Source: Ignisphaera sp. (lineage in GTDB: Archaea; Thermoproteota; Thermoprotei_A; Sulfolobales; Ignisphaeraceae). Taken from it: 64,000 bases of DNA. This document shows positions 28,094 to 36,702 of this stretch, in pieces. The translations under genes were made by a program, and so were the position numbers. Below the pieces are notes generated by a model that did not search any database, was not told where the DNA came from, and was given only the letters and a program-made list of their open reading frames with translations. The stretch's first letter is position 1. Each line of letters begins with the position of its first letter. The stretch lies in assembly GCA_038735125.1 (NCBI GenBank), contig JAVYNU010000002.1:160816-224815 (forward strand). The letters are read 5' to 3'.

Positions 28094-29455
28094 ATGGACT
28101 TGATAGACATGGTTGTAAATGGTGTTAGAAAAGCGGAGCAGCTAGGGGCATCGGAGGCTGAGGTGTACATCGTTAGAGAGTATTCAACGTCTATAACTGG
28201 AGATAGCAGGGGTGTGGAGTCTGTATTAAGCGGAGAATCTATAAGCGCGTTTGTGAGGGTTGTTATTGGGAAGAGGCTGTCTGTGCAAGGAGCAATGATG
28301 TCAAAGCCAAGTGACATTGAAACGCTTGTCGAAAATGCTGTTAAGATTGCTAGGGCATCTCCCGAGGACCCCAACTGGGTTTCGCTTCCAAAGAGAATCT
28401 CCTCATCGCAGATAATGGACATTGTTGATGAGAAGGTCAAAAGTCCTGATATAGAGTTCTATACACAGATTGTTAAGGAGGCTCTTGGAAAGCCTAGCGA
28501 GATAAGCAGAAATGTCTTAGTTAATCAGGCAGGGGTCTCGCTGTCGTTTAGCGAGAGGGCTATTGGGAACAGCTACAGCTCCCCCATATCCTATGAGAAA
28601 ACAGATTTTGTGTTTGGCATAGAGGTTAAAGCTGTTGGAGAGGGCTCTGAGTCTAGCTTCCACAGCTACTACAACGCGCCAACCCTAAAAGAGTTTAAGA
28701 TGGATAAAGTTGTTGAAGAGGCTACAAAGATCGCTTTGTCAACCCTTAAGGCGAAGCCCGTTGAAACAGGTGTCTACAAAGTTGTGTTCACCCCAAGGGT
28801 TTTCGCATCAATTCTACAAGCACTTATAGTACCTGCTGTCAGAGCTGATATGGTGCAGAAGAAGAGGTCTCCACTAGCAAACAAGCTATTCTCTGAAGTG
28901 CTATCACAACAGCTAACAGTTATAGACGATGGGGCAGCTCCAAACATGCCTGGGTCGGGGCCGTTCGACGATGAGGGTGTGGCAACGAAGAGGAAAACAG
29001 TTTTTGATAGAGGTGTTCTGAGAACATATCTATACGATACATATACAGCTAACATCGATGGCAGGGAGAGCACCGGAAATGCTAGGAGATCGGGTTCATC
29101 TAATACATTTCCAGACGCCACAAACATTATTGTGCTCCCAGGGACAGAGCCCCTAGATTCCATTATAAGAGATGTTAGAAGAGGTATAATAGTCTATGGA
29201 ACCATAGGAGAGTGGCTATCGAATGCTGTTAGCGGTTTTCTCAACGCAACTGTAACACATGGTCTACTAATAGAGGGTGGCGAGATCAAACAGGCTGTTA
29301 AAGGCGTTGTCATATCTGGTGATATATACAAGATACTCAAAGACAATTTGATCGGCATTTCAAAAGAATTCGACGCAGTTTCAAACTATTTGGTGCCTGC
29401 CATAGCTGTTGACGGGGTAACCGTTGCTGGTGAGGGTAGTGGACAGCGTTTTTAG
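28094..29455 (+). CDS. tldE: TldE/PmbA protease partner subunit
   Basis: A 453-residue TldD homologue lacking HExxxH; in the Sulfolobus and E. coli systems this half completes the channelled heterodimer. Conserved segments include V-I-D-D-G-A-A-P-N-M-P-G-S-G-P-F-D-D-E-G and G-N-A-R-R-S. GGTGAG at the tldD end serves as its ribosome site, so the two are coupled. Its 3' end overlaps the next gene. Confidence 0.93.
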   Translation: MDLIDMVVNGVRKAEQLGASEAEVYIVREYSTSITGDSRGVESVLSGESISAFVRVVIGKRLSVQGAMMSKPSDIETLVENAVKIARASPEDPNWVSLPKRISSSQIMDIVDEKVKSPDIEFYTQIVKEALGKPSEISRNVLVNQAGVSLSFSERAIGNSYSSPISYEKTDFVFGIEVKAVGEGSESSFHSYYNAPTLKEFKMDKVVEEATKIALSTLKAKPVETGVYKVVFTPRVFASILQALIVPAVRADMVQKKRSPLANKLFSEVLSQQLTVIDDGAAPNMPGSGPFDDEGVATKRKTVFDRGVLRTYLYDTYTANIDGRESTGNARRSGSSNTFPDATNIIVLPGTEPLDSIIRDVRRGIIVYGTIGEWLSNAVSGFLNATVTHGLLIEGGEIKQAVKGVVISGDIYKILKDNLIGISKEFDAVSNYLVPAIAVDGVTVAGEGSGQRF

Positions 29456-30182
29456 GAATGAGCTTAGAAACAGGATATGGAGAATCATGGAGGAGAGGAA
29501 CATAGCTAGGTTCCCCAGACCAGTGTTCGGCAGGATACCAAATTTTGTTGGTGCGGAAGACGCTGCGCAAAGACTTGTCCAATCCGATCTATTTAAGAAG
29601 GCTGCGGTAGTCAAGGTGAATCCCGATGCTCCGCAGAAACCCGTTAGAGAAGCTGTTTTGAAAAGCAACAAAGTTTTGGTCATGCCAACACCCAGAATCT
29701 CCAGGGGTTTCCTACTTCTAGACCCCAAGAAGATAAGCCCAAACCTCTATACAGTTGCATCAACAATCCAAGGCGCTTTCAAATATGGAACATTTGTAGA
29801 CCCCCAAGACCTTCCAGAGATAGATCTGATTGTTGCCGGCTCTGTTGCTGTCAGCATCTATGGCGAGAGACTTGGAAAAGGGGAGGGATACTCAGAACTC
29901 GAATACTCAATACTAAGAGAATTCGGCAAAGCCTCTGAAGAAACCCCTATAGTAACAACTGTACACGATGTACAAGTTGTTGAGCACCACATACCCCTAG
30001 CACCATGGGACTTCACAGTAGACTACATATTCACACCAACAAAAACAATGAAATGCCTGGGCGAAAAGCGAAGACCGCCCGGAATAATGTGGGAGCATCT
30101 ATCAAAAGAAAAGATAGAGTCTATACCAATACTCAAAAAACTAGCACAGCAAAGAAATGCTATGGCAAGCCAACAGGTTTAG
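29439..30182 (+). CDS. 5-formyltetrahydrofolate cyclo-ligase-like (MTHFS family) protein
   Basis: About 247 residues of the MTHFS-like NagB/RpiA-fold family (COG0212). [12 protein letters not shown] near residues 145-156 matches the ATP/substrate signature G-K-G-G-G-Y-x-D. Archaeal members are longer and of uncertain substrate; a role in folate or C1-carrier repair, or in thiamine-related chemistry, is possible. GTG 29439 is preferred because GGTGAGG sits just ahead; TTG 29424 is an alternative. Either overlaps tldE, so it is the third gene of that operon. Confidence 0.8.
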   Translation: MDSVFRNELRNRIWRIMEERNIARFPRPVFGRIPNFVGAEDAAQRLVQSDLFKKAAVVKVNPDAPQKPVREAVLKSNKVLVMPTPRISRGFLLLDPKKISPNLYTVASTIQGAFKYGTFVDPQDLPEIDLIVAGSVAVSIYGERLGKGEGYSELEYSILREFGKASEETPIVTTVHDVQVVEHHIPLAPWDFTVDYIFTPTKTMKCLGEKRRPPGIMWEHLSKEKIESIPILKKLAQQRNAMASQQV

Positions 30183-30420
30183 TTGTAACTGGCTTTCAAA
30201 TATTTATTTTAACCACATCCAAGGCGCTTCTAATCGCCTTTCATGGACATGTTCTGCAGAATTTTGAAAGAGCCAACGAATTGGTAATTGTTGTTAGAAT
30301 CGTTTAAGAGAGTCATAGAGTATCCTTTCACAGCTTGTAGAAGAATACCTATGATTAAAATGTTTTATAAGAGAGAAGAACCTCTAAATATTTGGAATGA
30401 AGTATAACAGTCGAGGCGAT

Positions 30421-31356
30421 ATGTCAGTGGGTTACAGAAAAGAACTTATACTAGCATTATTTTTATCGATTCTGTTTACCATTGCGCTCCTCTATACAAT
30501 ATCCGAGGTTACATTGATACTCGACAAAGTTCTCCAACGGTACTTCCCAGAAGCTTATTGGGATCCAGAGGAGAGGAACAAGATACTCAATATCCTAAGA
30601 CCAATAGGCTATACCGCTTTCGTAGTAACCGTTGCTCTAATACTCTTGGGTTTTGCTTTAAAGAAAGGCTTAATATCTTTAGCAGGGTCTCTAGCCATGT
30701 ACCTGCCGATCTTTGGCTACTTCGCCGGTGCCATGTTCATCCTGACGGGGTTGGGGGCTCTAAGGGCTCTATGGCTACCAATTCTTGACTACTCACCAAA
30801 GCTACTAAAACTAGGTTGTATAGTCTACCTACCCCTTACATTTGGTAGGATCAGTTTAATTTCAACATTTTTAATGTTCGTAGGCATATTCATCTTTGTC
30901 CTGGGCTCTACAACTTGGCTCTATGGCAAGTTCAAAGGATGTACAGTCATAGACTTCTGGATATACAGATATAGCAGGCACCCTCAATATCTTGGCTTTA
31001 TAATATGGAGCTATGGACTACTAATAGAAGTTAGCATACGTGGTTACATAAAGGGGGCTTTTACAACGCCACCAGCTATAATATGGCTCATCTCAACAGA
31101 TGTAGTGATAGGAATTGCGATGATGGAGGAGATAGAAATGGTTAAGAAGTATGGCGAGAAATATGAGGAGTATCGCAGAAAAACACCTTTCCTAATCCCC
31201 TTGCCAAAGCCACTAGCAAAAGCAGTAACAATGCCGATGAAACTCCTCGGAGGATATCCTCCAAAGAACCTAAAGAGCGTAACATTAACTATATTGCTCT
31301 ACACCCTCATAACAATAGCTGTGAGCTGGCCTTTGCTAGTTCTTAACCTTTGCTAG
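30421..31356 (+). CDS. Membrane methyltransferase-like protein (ICMT/PEMT family)
   Basis: About 311 residues with six or seven membrane segments. The C-terminal catalytic-type region reads Y-R-Y-S-R-H-P-Q-Y-L-G-F-I-I-W (near 185-200) followed by M-E-E-I-E-M-V-K-K-Y-G-E-K-Y-E-E-Y, the R-H-P-x-Y and E-E-x(n)-Y-x-Y pattern of isoprenylcysteine carboxyl methyltransferases and phospholipid methyltransferases, which use S-adenosylmethionine. Lipid or quinone methylation is plausible. ATG 30421 follows GAGGCG; ATG 30397 is possible, closer to a TTTTATAA box at 30362. Confidence 0.78.
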   Translation: MSVGYRKELILALFLSILFTIALLYTISEVTLILDKVLQRYFPEAYWDPEERNKILNILRPIGYTAFVVTVALILLGFALKKGLISLAGSLAMYLPIFGYFAGAMFILTGLGALRALWLPILDYSPKLLKLGCIVYLPLTFGRISLISTFLMFVGIFIFVLGSTTWLYGKFKGCTVIDFWIYRYSRHPQYLGFIIWSYGLLIEVSIRGYIKGAFTTPPAIIWLISTDVVIGIAMMEEIEMVKKYGEKYEEYRRKTPFLIPLPKPLAKAVTMPMKLLGGYPPKNLKSVTLTILLYTLITIAVSWPLLVLNLC

Positions 31357-31585
31357 GAACATTACAAGCAATTGTTGCTGGAAATAGCGAGAGATAATCG
31401 AGGAAACATATGGGGTAACATTACGGTCATATTATAGAAGAAATGTGAATTCAAATGATGTGGAGACCGTGCTGAAGTAGCAAATACATGGTCAAGTGCT
31501 TTACAGATATAGAGAGGGCTAGGGTTCAAAAGCTCTGCAATGAAGGGTATAGCAATGCAATCGGGAATATTCAAAATGTGAAGTA

Positions 31586-31843
31586 TTATCCTGACTTGAG
31601 CTCCCTCCCAATCTTTCTAATCTCATAGTCGTTAAAGAACCTCCCGATGAGCTCAACAATAGAGTCTAAAACCTTTACACTATCCAAAGTGTTTTCAACT
31701 ATTATCAAGAACCTGTCATGAGATGTTATAACGGCTTTGACGCTCTTTCTAATCCACGGATCTCTATCCATAAGCTCCTTCAACTCTTTTCTAAGTAGAT
31801 GGGCAACAATGCCAGGGTTTCTACGCTCAATCTCTACGAACAT
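31586..31843 (-). CDS. Small conserved-looking protein, 85 aa, unknown
   Basis: An 85-residue soluble, charged protein (V-I-T-S-H-D-R-F-L-I-I-V-E-N-T in the middle), with alternating helix and strand that could be an ACT-like or ferredoxin-like small fold. It has no recognised motif. The start is an ATG at 31843. It lies alone on the minus strand between the ICMT-like and dolichol-kinase-like genes. Confidence 0.6.
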   Translation of the reverse strand: MFVEIERRNPGIVAHLLRKELKELMDRDPWIRKSVKAVITSHDRFLIIVENTLDSVKVLDSIVELIGRFFNDYEIRKIGRELKSG

Positions 31844-32037
31844 CTCTATTCAGTAAAGAGCATACTTTAGAGAGGCTAATATTACACAGCTAAAATTGGT
31901 CTCAGATCTCAGTGTCTGTTAAGCAGGTAATATAGGAGTTAATGTTCTATTTATACCAGATCCACTGATATTCTACAGGCAGATAACCAGAAAGTCTTTT
32001 ATAGTTCTGCAAAAGAACCTCTATTCGATGAACATCC

Positions 32038-32718
32038 ATGGAATTGGGTATAAAAGATATTTTATGGGATTTTGCTATTGCGATACCTCTATTCATATAC
32101 GTCATGCTTATAGTGTCTATCGTGACAAAACGTTTATATGACTATATGGTTGGGAGGGGGGTTAAGAGAAATGTTGCTGTTTACTACAATAGAAAGATTA
32201 TACATGTTTCGACAGGTGGGGTTATAGCGCTTCTAGTTCCAATGATATTCAGAGAGCCTTTCACACCATTTGTCTTCGCCCTCATACTAGCGGTAATAAC
32301 TCTGTATCCGCATTTGAAGGGAAGTGAATTAAGCTGGTTTCAAACAAAGGACAATGCATATGAGGTGAATTTCTGTATTGCTTGGGGATCCTCTATCCTT
32401 GTCCTGTGGCTCTACTTCAACAATGCATGGATATCTATTTTGCCGGCTCTCTTCATATCAATAGGCGATGCTGTTACAGGTGTTGTGAGAAACGCTATAT
32501 TTGGCAAAAGAACAAAGCATTGGATTGGAAACCTAGCAATGGCTGTAACCACGATACCGATAGGCTATAGCCTAGCGGGAATCCCAGGCGCAATAGCAGG
32601 TGCCCTTGCAACAATAGCAGAGAGGTTTGAGTTTGGCTACATAGACGACAACATACTGATAACAATAATCTCTACAGCAACCCTAATAGCCGCTAAGAGT
32701 TTACATTACTTCTCGTGA
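32038..32718 (+). CDS. Dolichol kinase / CTP-dependent polyprenol-lipid kinase-like (SEC59/DGK1)
   Basis: A 226-residue membrane protein with about seven hydrophobic segments. R-K-I-I-H-V-S-T-G-G (near 52-61) and G-D-A-V-T-G-V-V-R-N with G-K-R-T-K-H-W-I-G-N-L-A-M-A (near 143-170) are the cytidylyltransferase/dolichol-kinase signatures. It probably phosphorylates a polyprenol with CTP, feeding N-glycosylation lipid carriers or recycling prenyl alcohols. A CTTTTATAG box lies about 37 bases upstream of the ATG. Confidence 0.85.
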   Translation: MELGIKDILWDFAIAIPLFIYVMLIVSIVTKRLYDYMVGRGVKRNVAVYYNRKIIHVSTGGVIALLVPMIFREPFTPFVFALILAVITLYPHLKGSELSWFQTKDNAYEVNFCIAWGSSILVLWLYFNNAWISILPALFISIGDAVTGVVRNAIFGKRTKHWIGNLAMAVTTIPIGYSLAGIPGAIAGALATIAERFEFGYIDDNILITIISTATLIAAKSLHYFS

Positions 32719-32731
32719 ATTCTAATTACTT

Positions 32732-32875
32732 TTAATCACTTTCTTCTATCACCACCACCTTAACTTTCTTTCCGTGCAGCTTTGATAGCTTTTCTTGGTA
32801 TTCCTTCGGTGGGTATATTAGGAACTTCCCCATGGTTTTAACAATCTTTGTCTCAAATACATATATTGAGACCAT
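32732..32875 (-). CDS. Small basic protein, 47 aa
   Basis: A 47-codon frame, M-V-S-I-Y-V-F-E-T then ...G-K-F-L-I-Y-P-P-K-E-Y-Q-E-K and ending L-H-G-K-K-V-K-V-V-V-I-E-E. The alternating pattern and the K-V-x-V-V-I ending resemble AbrB-like or DUF-type small beta barrels. GAGGGTG ends about five bases before the ATG at 32875, and a CATATTTACA box lies upstream. Good start signals and amino-acid pattern support a real gene; no function is assigned. Confidence 0.6.
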   Translation of the reverse strand: MVSIYVFETKIVKTMGKFLIYPPKEYQEKLSKLHGKKVKVVVIEESD

Positions 32876-32951
32876 AGCACACCCTCTGCTAATGTTGGGA
32901 TACAAAAGCTTGTAAATATGTATTCTAAATGCTTAAACTGGTGAACACCCA

Positions 32952-33263
32952 ATGAAGGCGTCTATCCACCTAATCAGTAGGTGGATGCCTGAGGGTACAT
33001 ACTACAAAGCCTTTAAGGCAGATGCTGAGGTTGTTGATGGAGATGCAAATGACTTGCTGTAGGACTTGGCGATATGTAGTAGACAAGAAGTTTCTATGGA
33101 GTGGCTATTAGAAATGTTGAGGAATGGGTATAGCAATGTAGATGAAAATATGTTAAAGAAAGATCTTGTTAGTGCATTGTGTCAATTGTTTATGTACGGA
33201 TATATCGAAGTTGATGGGAAGTCCATAGTAGATTTTTATTTTAATAGAGATATAAGGATATAA
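32952..33263 (+). pseudogene. Small gene interrupted by in-frame TAG
   Basis: From ATG 32952 (GGTGA eight bases before) the frame runs 36 codons to TAG at 33060-33062, then continues in the same frame for 67 more codons to 33263. The second part reads M-E-W-L-L-E-M-L-R-N-G-Y-S-N-V-D and G-Y-I-E-V-D-G, a winged-helix or PqqD-like pattern. One amber codon separates two well-formed coding stretches, so this is a nonsense-mutated gene, or one expressed as two pieces (a TTG lies at 33066). It heads the ABC exporter cluster, whose permease is also broken. Confidence 0.6.
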
Positions 33264-33299
33264 TTAGGGATGAAAATAGGTAAGGATTAGGCGAGAGGA

Positions 33300-33785
33300 T
33301 TGCGTTTAAGGCGTTCTCATATACTATTGCTAACAATGATGCTGGTGGTTATAGCCCTTATTCTAGTAGTAGTGTGTATAGCATTTGTAACGCATTTCCA
33401 CGTAGTTGCAATTATACTTGGATTAGTTCCTGCAATTATTGTAGCAATTACATTGATACCTCTACTACGCCATTTCATGGACATTCCCATAGACATAGAA
33501 GTAGATTTTAAGAATAGAAAAGTTATCACTAAGACTAGGCGTGGTACTAAAGAGTATACTTACAATAGCATTGAATGTGTGAGAACGGGTAGATACCTTA
33601 GTGTGAGGGTGTTTGGCTTGGGCTTCCCTGGAATCGCTGTCGGCCTATTCACTTCTATAGATGGCTCTACCGTCTATGCGTATACCGATACTAAGCTAAG
33701 TCTTTTGGTAGAGACTGTTGATGGTAAGAAGTATTTGTTTTGGCTTCCAGAAAACCTTAGGTATCTGTGTAGAGGTGTAGAATAG
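33300..33785 (+). CDS. Membrane protein with bacterial PH-like domain
   Basis: A 161-residue protein with two hydrophobic segments at about 8-30 and 35-55, then a domain whose pattern V-R-V-F-G-L-G-F-P-G-I-A-V-G-L-F, Y-A-Y-T-D-T and V-E-T-V-D-G-K-K-Y-L-F matches bacterial PH-like domains (bPH_5 type). The only usable start is TTG 33300, because a TAG precedes it in frame; GAGAGGA abuts it. It lies between the broken small gene and the broken ABC permease and is probably part of that exporter operon. Confidence 0.65.
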   Translation: MRLRRSHILLLTMMLVVIALILVVVCIAFVTHFHVVAIILGLVPAIIVAITLIPLLRHFMDIPIDIEVDFKNRKVITKTRRGTKEYTYNSIECVRTGRYLSVRVFGLGFPGIAVGLFTSIDGSTVYAYTDTKLSLLVETVDGKKYLFWLPENLRYLCRGVE

Positions 33786-33787
33786 TG

Positions 33788-34608
33788 ATGAGGTCTAGAG
33801 CTTTAGTGCCTTAATATCCAAAGAGATTGGGTATCTCAAGAGATCGAGGCAACCGGTCTTTCTGCTAGTCTTTGGGGTTCTGATAACTCTATTTCTGATC
33901 GTGCCGGTGTATCTTAGCCGTGGTATGCTACTCACATCAGTATCGCGAGCATTGGCTATTCAATATCTTAATAGACTTGCTGAGCTGATGGGCATACCCC
34001 ACAGTTCTGTAAAAAGCATCGACCCAGATCTGCTGATGGTTCTCTCAGCTGTGTTAATACAGCTACCTCTAGGTACGTCAGCGCCTCTGGGCTATGCCAT
34101 AGCATACCTATTTATATCGCAGTCATGGCAATTGGAGAAGCTTTTAGGCACGGGAGAATATATATTGGCAACACCTATTTCGAGAAGGTGCTTGGTTGCC
34201 AGCAAAATAGTTGTGGGGCTCGTAATTGGGGTTCTAGTCTGCATCTCTTCGAGTATGGCGATACTTCTGTTCGTAGAGTACATAGTGATTGCTACGCTCT
34301 CTACTGTGTGAACTCCAACATATGTCATTACCGAGTTACTATTTCTCTATCCCCTCAGCTTGGTGTTTCTTGCATGTGGTATAGGAACAGTTGCAGGTGT
34401 CAAAGGCAGTAGGGGTACGGTTCAAGCAGGCGCACTTCTACTTCTAATACCTTTGATAAGCACATTTCTGCTCCCGATAGCAGATATAGCTACATTGGTG
34501 AGACCCTGGATTCTCTGCCTATCGACAGGACTGGCCCTCATAATCGTATCTATCTACTATGCAGACAGACTTGTCACTGGCAGAGATCTAATAGCAAATA
34601 TTGGGTGA
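33788..34608 (+). pseudogene. ABC-2 type transporter permease, broken by a frameshift and an in-frame TGA
   Basis: ATG 33788 reads M-R-S-R-A-L-V-P and stops; the next frame takes up at about 33799-33811 with A-L-I-S-K-E-I-G-Y-L-K, the usual N-terminus of an ABC permease, so a base is missing near 33808. The frame then runs through hydrophobic segments to TGA at 34309-34311 and continues in the same frame to 34608 with more membrane segments. Restored, it would be about 272 residues with six segments, ending just before the ATPase gene. Two lesions make loss of function likely. Confidence 0.8.
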
Positions 34609-34611
34609 GAT

Positions 34612-35544
34612 ATGTTGAGCAACGCTGTTGAGGTTGGAGGACTTTATGTAGGTTATGACAGATATAACTATGTATTGCAAGACATATCCTTCGACGTCCC
34701 CAGGAACACCATATGCGTTGTTGTAGGGCCTAACGGGTCTGGAAAATCAACACTATTTCGCACTATTGTAGGTGTGTTAAGACCTGCCAAAGGCTATGTG
34801 AGGGTTCTGGGTATGGATCCCTGTCTAGACGATGTTAAGAAACTTATTGGCTATCTCCCCGAGGGATCTAGGGTATACCCTATGCTTTCTGTATGGGAAA
34901 ACCTAGAGTTTTTCGCTAAGATATACGGTGTAGATCTTGATAGGGTAAACCAAGTTCTCGAAGCAATGAAGTTGGGTAGCTATAGGAATAAGTTAGCGGG
35001 CTCTCTAAGCCAAGGCCTTAGAAAGAGATTGGCGCTTGCCAGAGCTATAATGCATAGTCCAGAGGTGCTTGTTCTCGACGAGCCTTTCACAGAGCTAGAT
35101 ATTGAAAGCCTAGGTATTGTTAGAAACATTATTAGGGAATACATCGAGGTCTATGGGCGCACAGTGATACTGTCAACACATAGAAACGAAGAGATAGAAA
35201 TGATGAGCTCTTTAAGTCCTAACATGAAGCTAGTTATACTAAAGAATGGCAAGCTCATTAGTACATATACATACGATGAGCTAAGATCACACACAAGAAA
35301 TGTCGAGGTCATTATAAGGTTTCCCAGCGAACAGACAGACAAAGCCGTTGCCGTCTTGGAGATGGAGAACATCGATATAGTTGAAAAACACCCTGGTTTC
35401 ATAATAGTTCGAGTTGACAATCTATTAAATGATGTCCCACGCATAATAAAGATGTTGAACGCTATGAACATCAATGTGTATGAAGTAAAACCATTGAGAA
35501 CAGCTTTAGAGTCGATGTTGGAACTACTCCTTGTAGAAAAATAA
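34612..35544 (+). CDS. ABC transporter ATP-binding protein
   Basis: A 310-residue ABC-2 exporter-type ATPase. Walker A is G-P-N-G-S-G-K-S-T (39-47), the signature L-S-Q-G-L-R-K-R-L (near 133), Walker B V-L-V-L-D-E-P-F (near 153-160), and the H-loop S-T-H-R-N. The C-terminal 100 residues are the extension common to export ATPases. Its ATG is four bases after the permease stop. The ATPase is intact while its permease is broken, so the system is probably inactive. Confidence 0.93.
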   Translation: MLSNAVEVGGLYVGYDRYNYVLQDISFDVPRNTICVVVGPNGSGKSTLFRTIVGVLRPAKGYVRVLGMDPCLDDVKKLIGYLPEGSRVYPMLSVWENLEFFAKIYGVDLDRVNQVLEAMKLGSYRNKLAGSLSQGLRKRLALARAIMHSPEVLVLDEPFTELDIESLGIVRNIIREYIEVYGRTVILSTHRNEEIEMMSSLSPNMKLVILKNGKLISTYTYDELRSHTRNVEVIIRFPSEQTDKAVAVLEMENIDIVEKHPGFIIVRVDNLLNDVPRIIKMLNAMNINVYEVKPLRTALESMLELLLVEK

Positions 35545-35570
35545 ATTGTTATAAGCAGTTTATACGAAGA

Positions 35571-35864
35571 ATTATACGAAGAACCTCAATAGCTAAGGCA
35601 ATCGAATATGACGTCCCAATAGTTGTTGTAGACCCAAGAAACACGTCATCGATTTGCCCAAAATGCATTTCCAAACTAACCTATACACATAGACTAGCGA
35701 TTTGCAGAAAATGCGGGTTCAAAAGAGACAGAGACTCTGTTGGAGCCATAAACATCTGGATTAGGGCACTCCAAGCGTATGCGGGGGAGCCTGGGTCTCC
35801 CCAAAGAGCCCCTACGATGAAGGGTGAAACCCGACAGAGCAGGGGAAAAGAGATGAGGGGATGA
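35571..35864 (+). pseudogene. 3' remnant of an IS605/IS607-family tnpB (OrfB)
   Basis: A frame without a start encodes the C-terminal about 97 residues of TnpB: V-V-V-D-P-R-N-T-S-S-I-C-P-K-C, then C-R-K-C-G-F and R-D-R-D-S-V-G-A-I-N-I. The four Cys form the zinc ribbon and the final R-D carries the last RuvC catalytic Asp. Everything before the third RuvC region is missing; an imperfect duplication (ATACGAAGAA) lies near 35562-35581 at the truncated 5' side. It abuts the ABC ATPase gene by 26 bases. Confidence 0.85.
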
Positions 35865-36202
35865 AGCAAGTAATCAGAAGTATTCAAAAGCAATTAAAAG
35901 CATCATTTAGACCCGAACCCTTAAAAACTGGTTGCCCTAGAACACTTAGAGATGACTGCGATCTCCGATTCTGAATAGTGATGAGGCCCCGCAGTGAGGA
36001 GATTGTCTACTAGATTGTTGCTAGCTCAATTTATCAATATTATGAAATAATTTTGCAAACTCTGTATATTGCTATTCTATTGAATCTGGGACAAAGTGGA
36101 TTGATATATGGTAACTGTGGCAGCGCATTTATTAATACAATACCTAATGTAATCATAAGCATTAAATTAGATTTATGAATTACTCTGTATTGTGAGGAAG
36201 AT
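35865..36202. other. Region after tnpB remnant with stem and K-turn-like motif
   Basis: No gene. GCGATCTCC (35958-35966) pairs with GGAGATTGT (35998-36006), enclosing CTGA-ATA-GTGATGA (35971-35984), the arrangement that forms a D'/C' K-turn. It lies about 95 bases downstream of the tnpB stop, where right-end guide RNA (omega/reRNA) scaffolds of such elements are found, so it may be a scaffold relic; a C/D box RNA is less likely because the spacers are 15 and 9. The rest is A+T-rich upstream sequence of the PsiE-like gene. Confidence 0.35.
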
Positions 36203-36643
36203 ATGGATCTTCGTGAAGCTGTACAAAGGTTTGTAGTTAATGTAGCTAGAATTGCTAGATATATTGTCGAGGTCTTAGAAGCTACCTTGATATTGATTAT
36301 TATTGGACTTACCCTGATTGCAATGATATATATTTTTAAAGATATAACAAGTCTTAGAGTTGAAAGTGCTTGGAATGAAATTAATTTAATTGTAACCGAT
36401 GTTCTAGTTGCTATAATACTTATTGAACTTACCCGTAGTTTCATCATATCTTCTATAGGGAGAGAGCGTTTTTTAGAGGGATTCATCGAACTTGCCATAA
36501 TCATACTCGTTAGAGAGATAGCAATAGGTGTACTATCTGGAAATGTCCTAGCCGCTTTAATGGCTTCAGGAGGGGTATTATTTCTAGCTACTAGTCTTTG
36601 GATAATCAAAGAAAAGGTTAAGAAATTAAAAGAAGGAGAATAG
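36203..36643 (+). CDS. PsiE-like membrane protein
   Basis: A 146-residue protein with four hydrophobic segments, resembling the PsiE (phosphate-starvation-inducible E) family: V-L-V-A-I-I-L-I-E-L-T-R-S-F-I in the second segment and E-L-A-I-I-I-L-V-R-E-I-A-I-G in the third carry the conserved Glu and Arg. Function of the family is unknown. GTGAGG precedes the ATG. Confidence 0.8.
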   Translation: MDLREAVQRFVVNVARIARYIVEVLEATLILIIIGLTLIAMIYIFKDITSLRVESAWNEINLIVTDVLVAIILIELTRSFIISSIGRERFLEGFIELAIIILVREIAIGVLSGNVLAALMASGGVLFLATSLWIIKEKVKKLKEGE

Positions 36644-36702
36644 CAGTATTTGCTGTAATTAAACTTATATTCTGTGATTTTGCGAAGAATTTGATGTGAT
36701 GT

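Noticed and set aside
31452-31500. Second C/D box RNA (ATGATGT ... CTGA)
   Set aside because: Box C has a mismatch in the final A, no C' follows the CTGA, and no terminal box D at the right distance was found.
33060-33062. TAG as pyrrolysine or TGA (34309) as selenocysteine recoding
   Set aside because: Crenarchaea are not known to use Sec, and no Pyl or Sec machinery or insertion element is visible; a neighbouring frameshift in the same operon points to decay.
33780-35986. 14-base repeat GAATAGTGATGAGG at 33780 and 35973
   Set aside because: A handful of 14-base repeats are expected by chance in 64 kb, and the flanks do not match.
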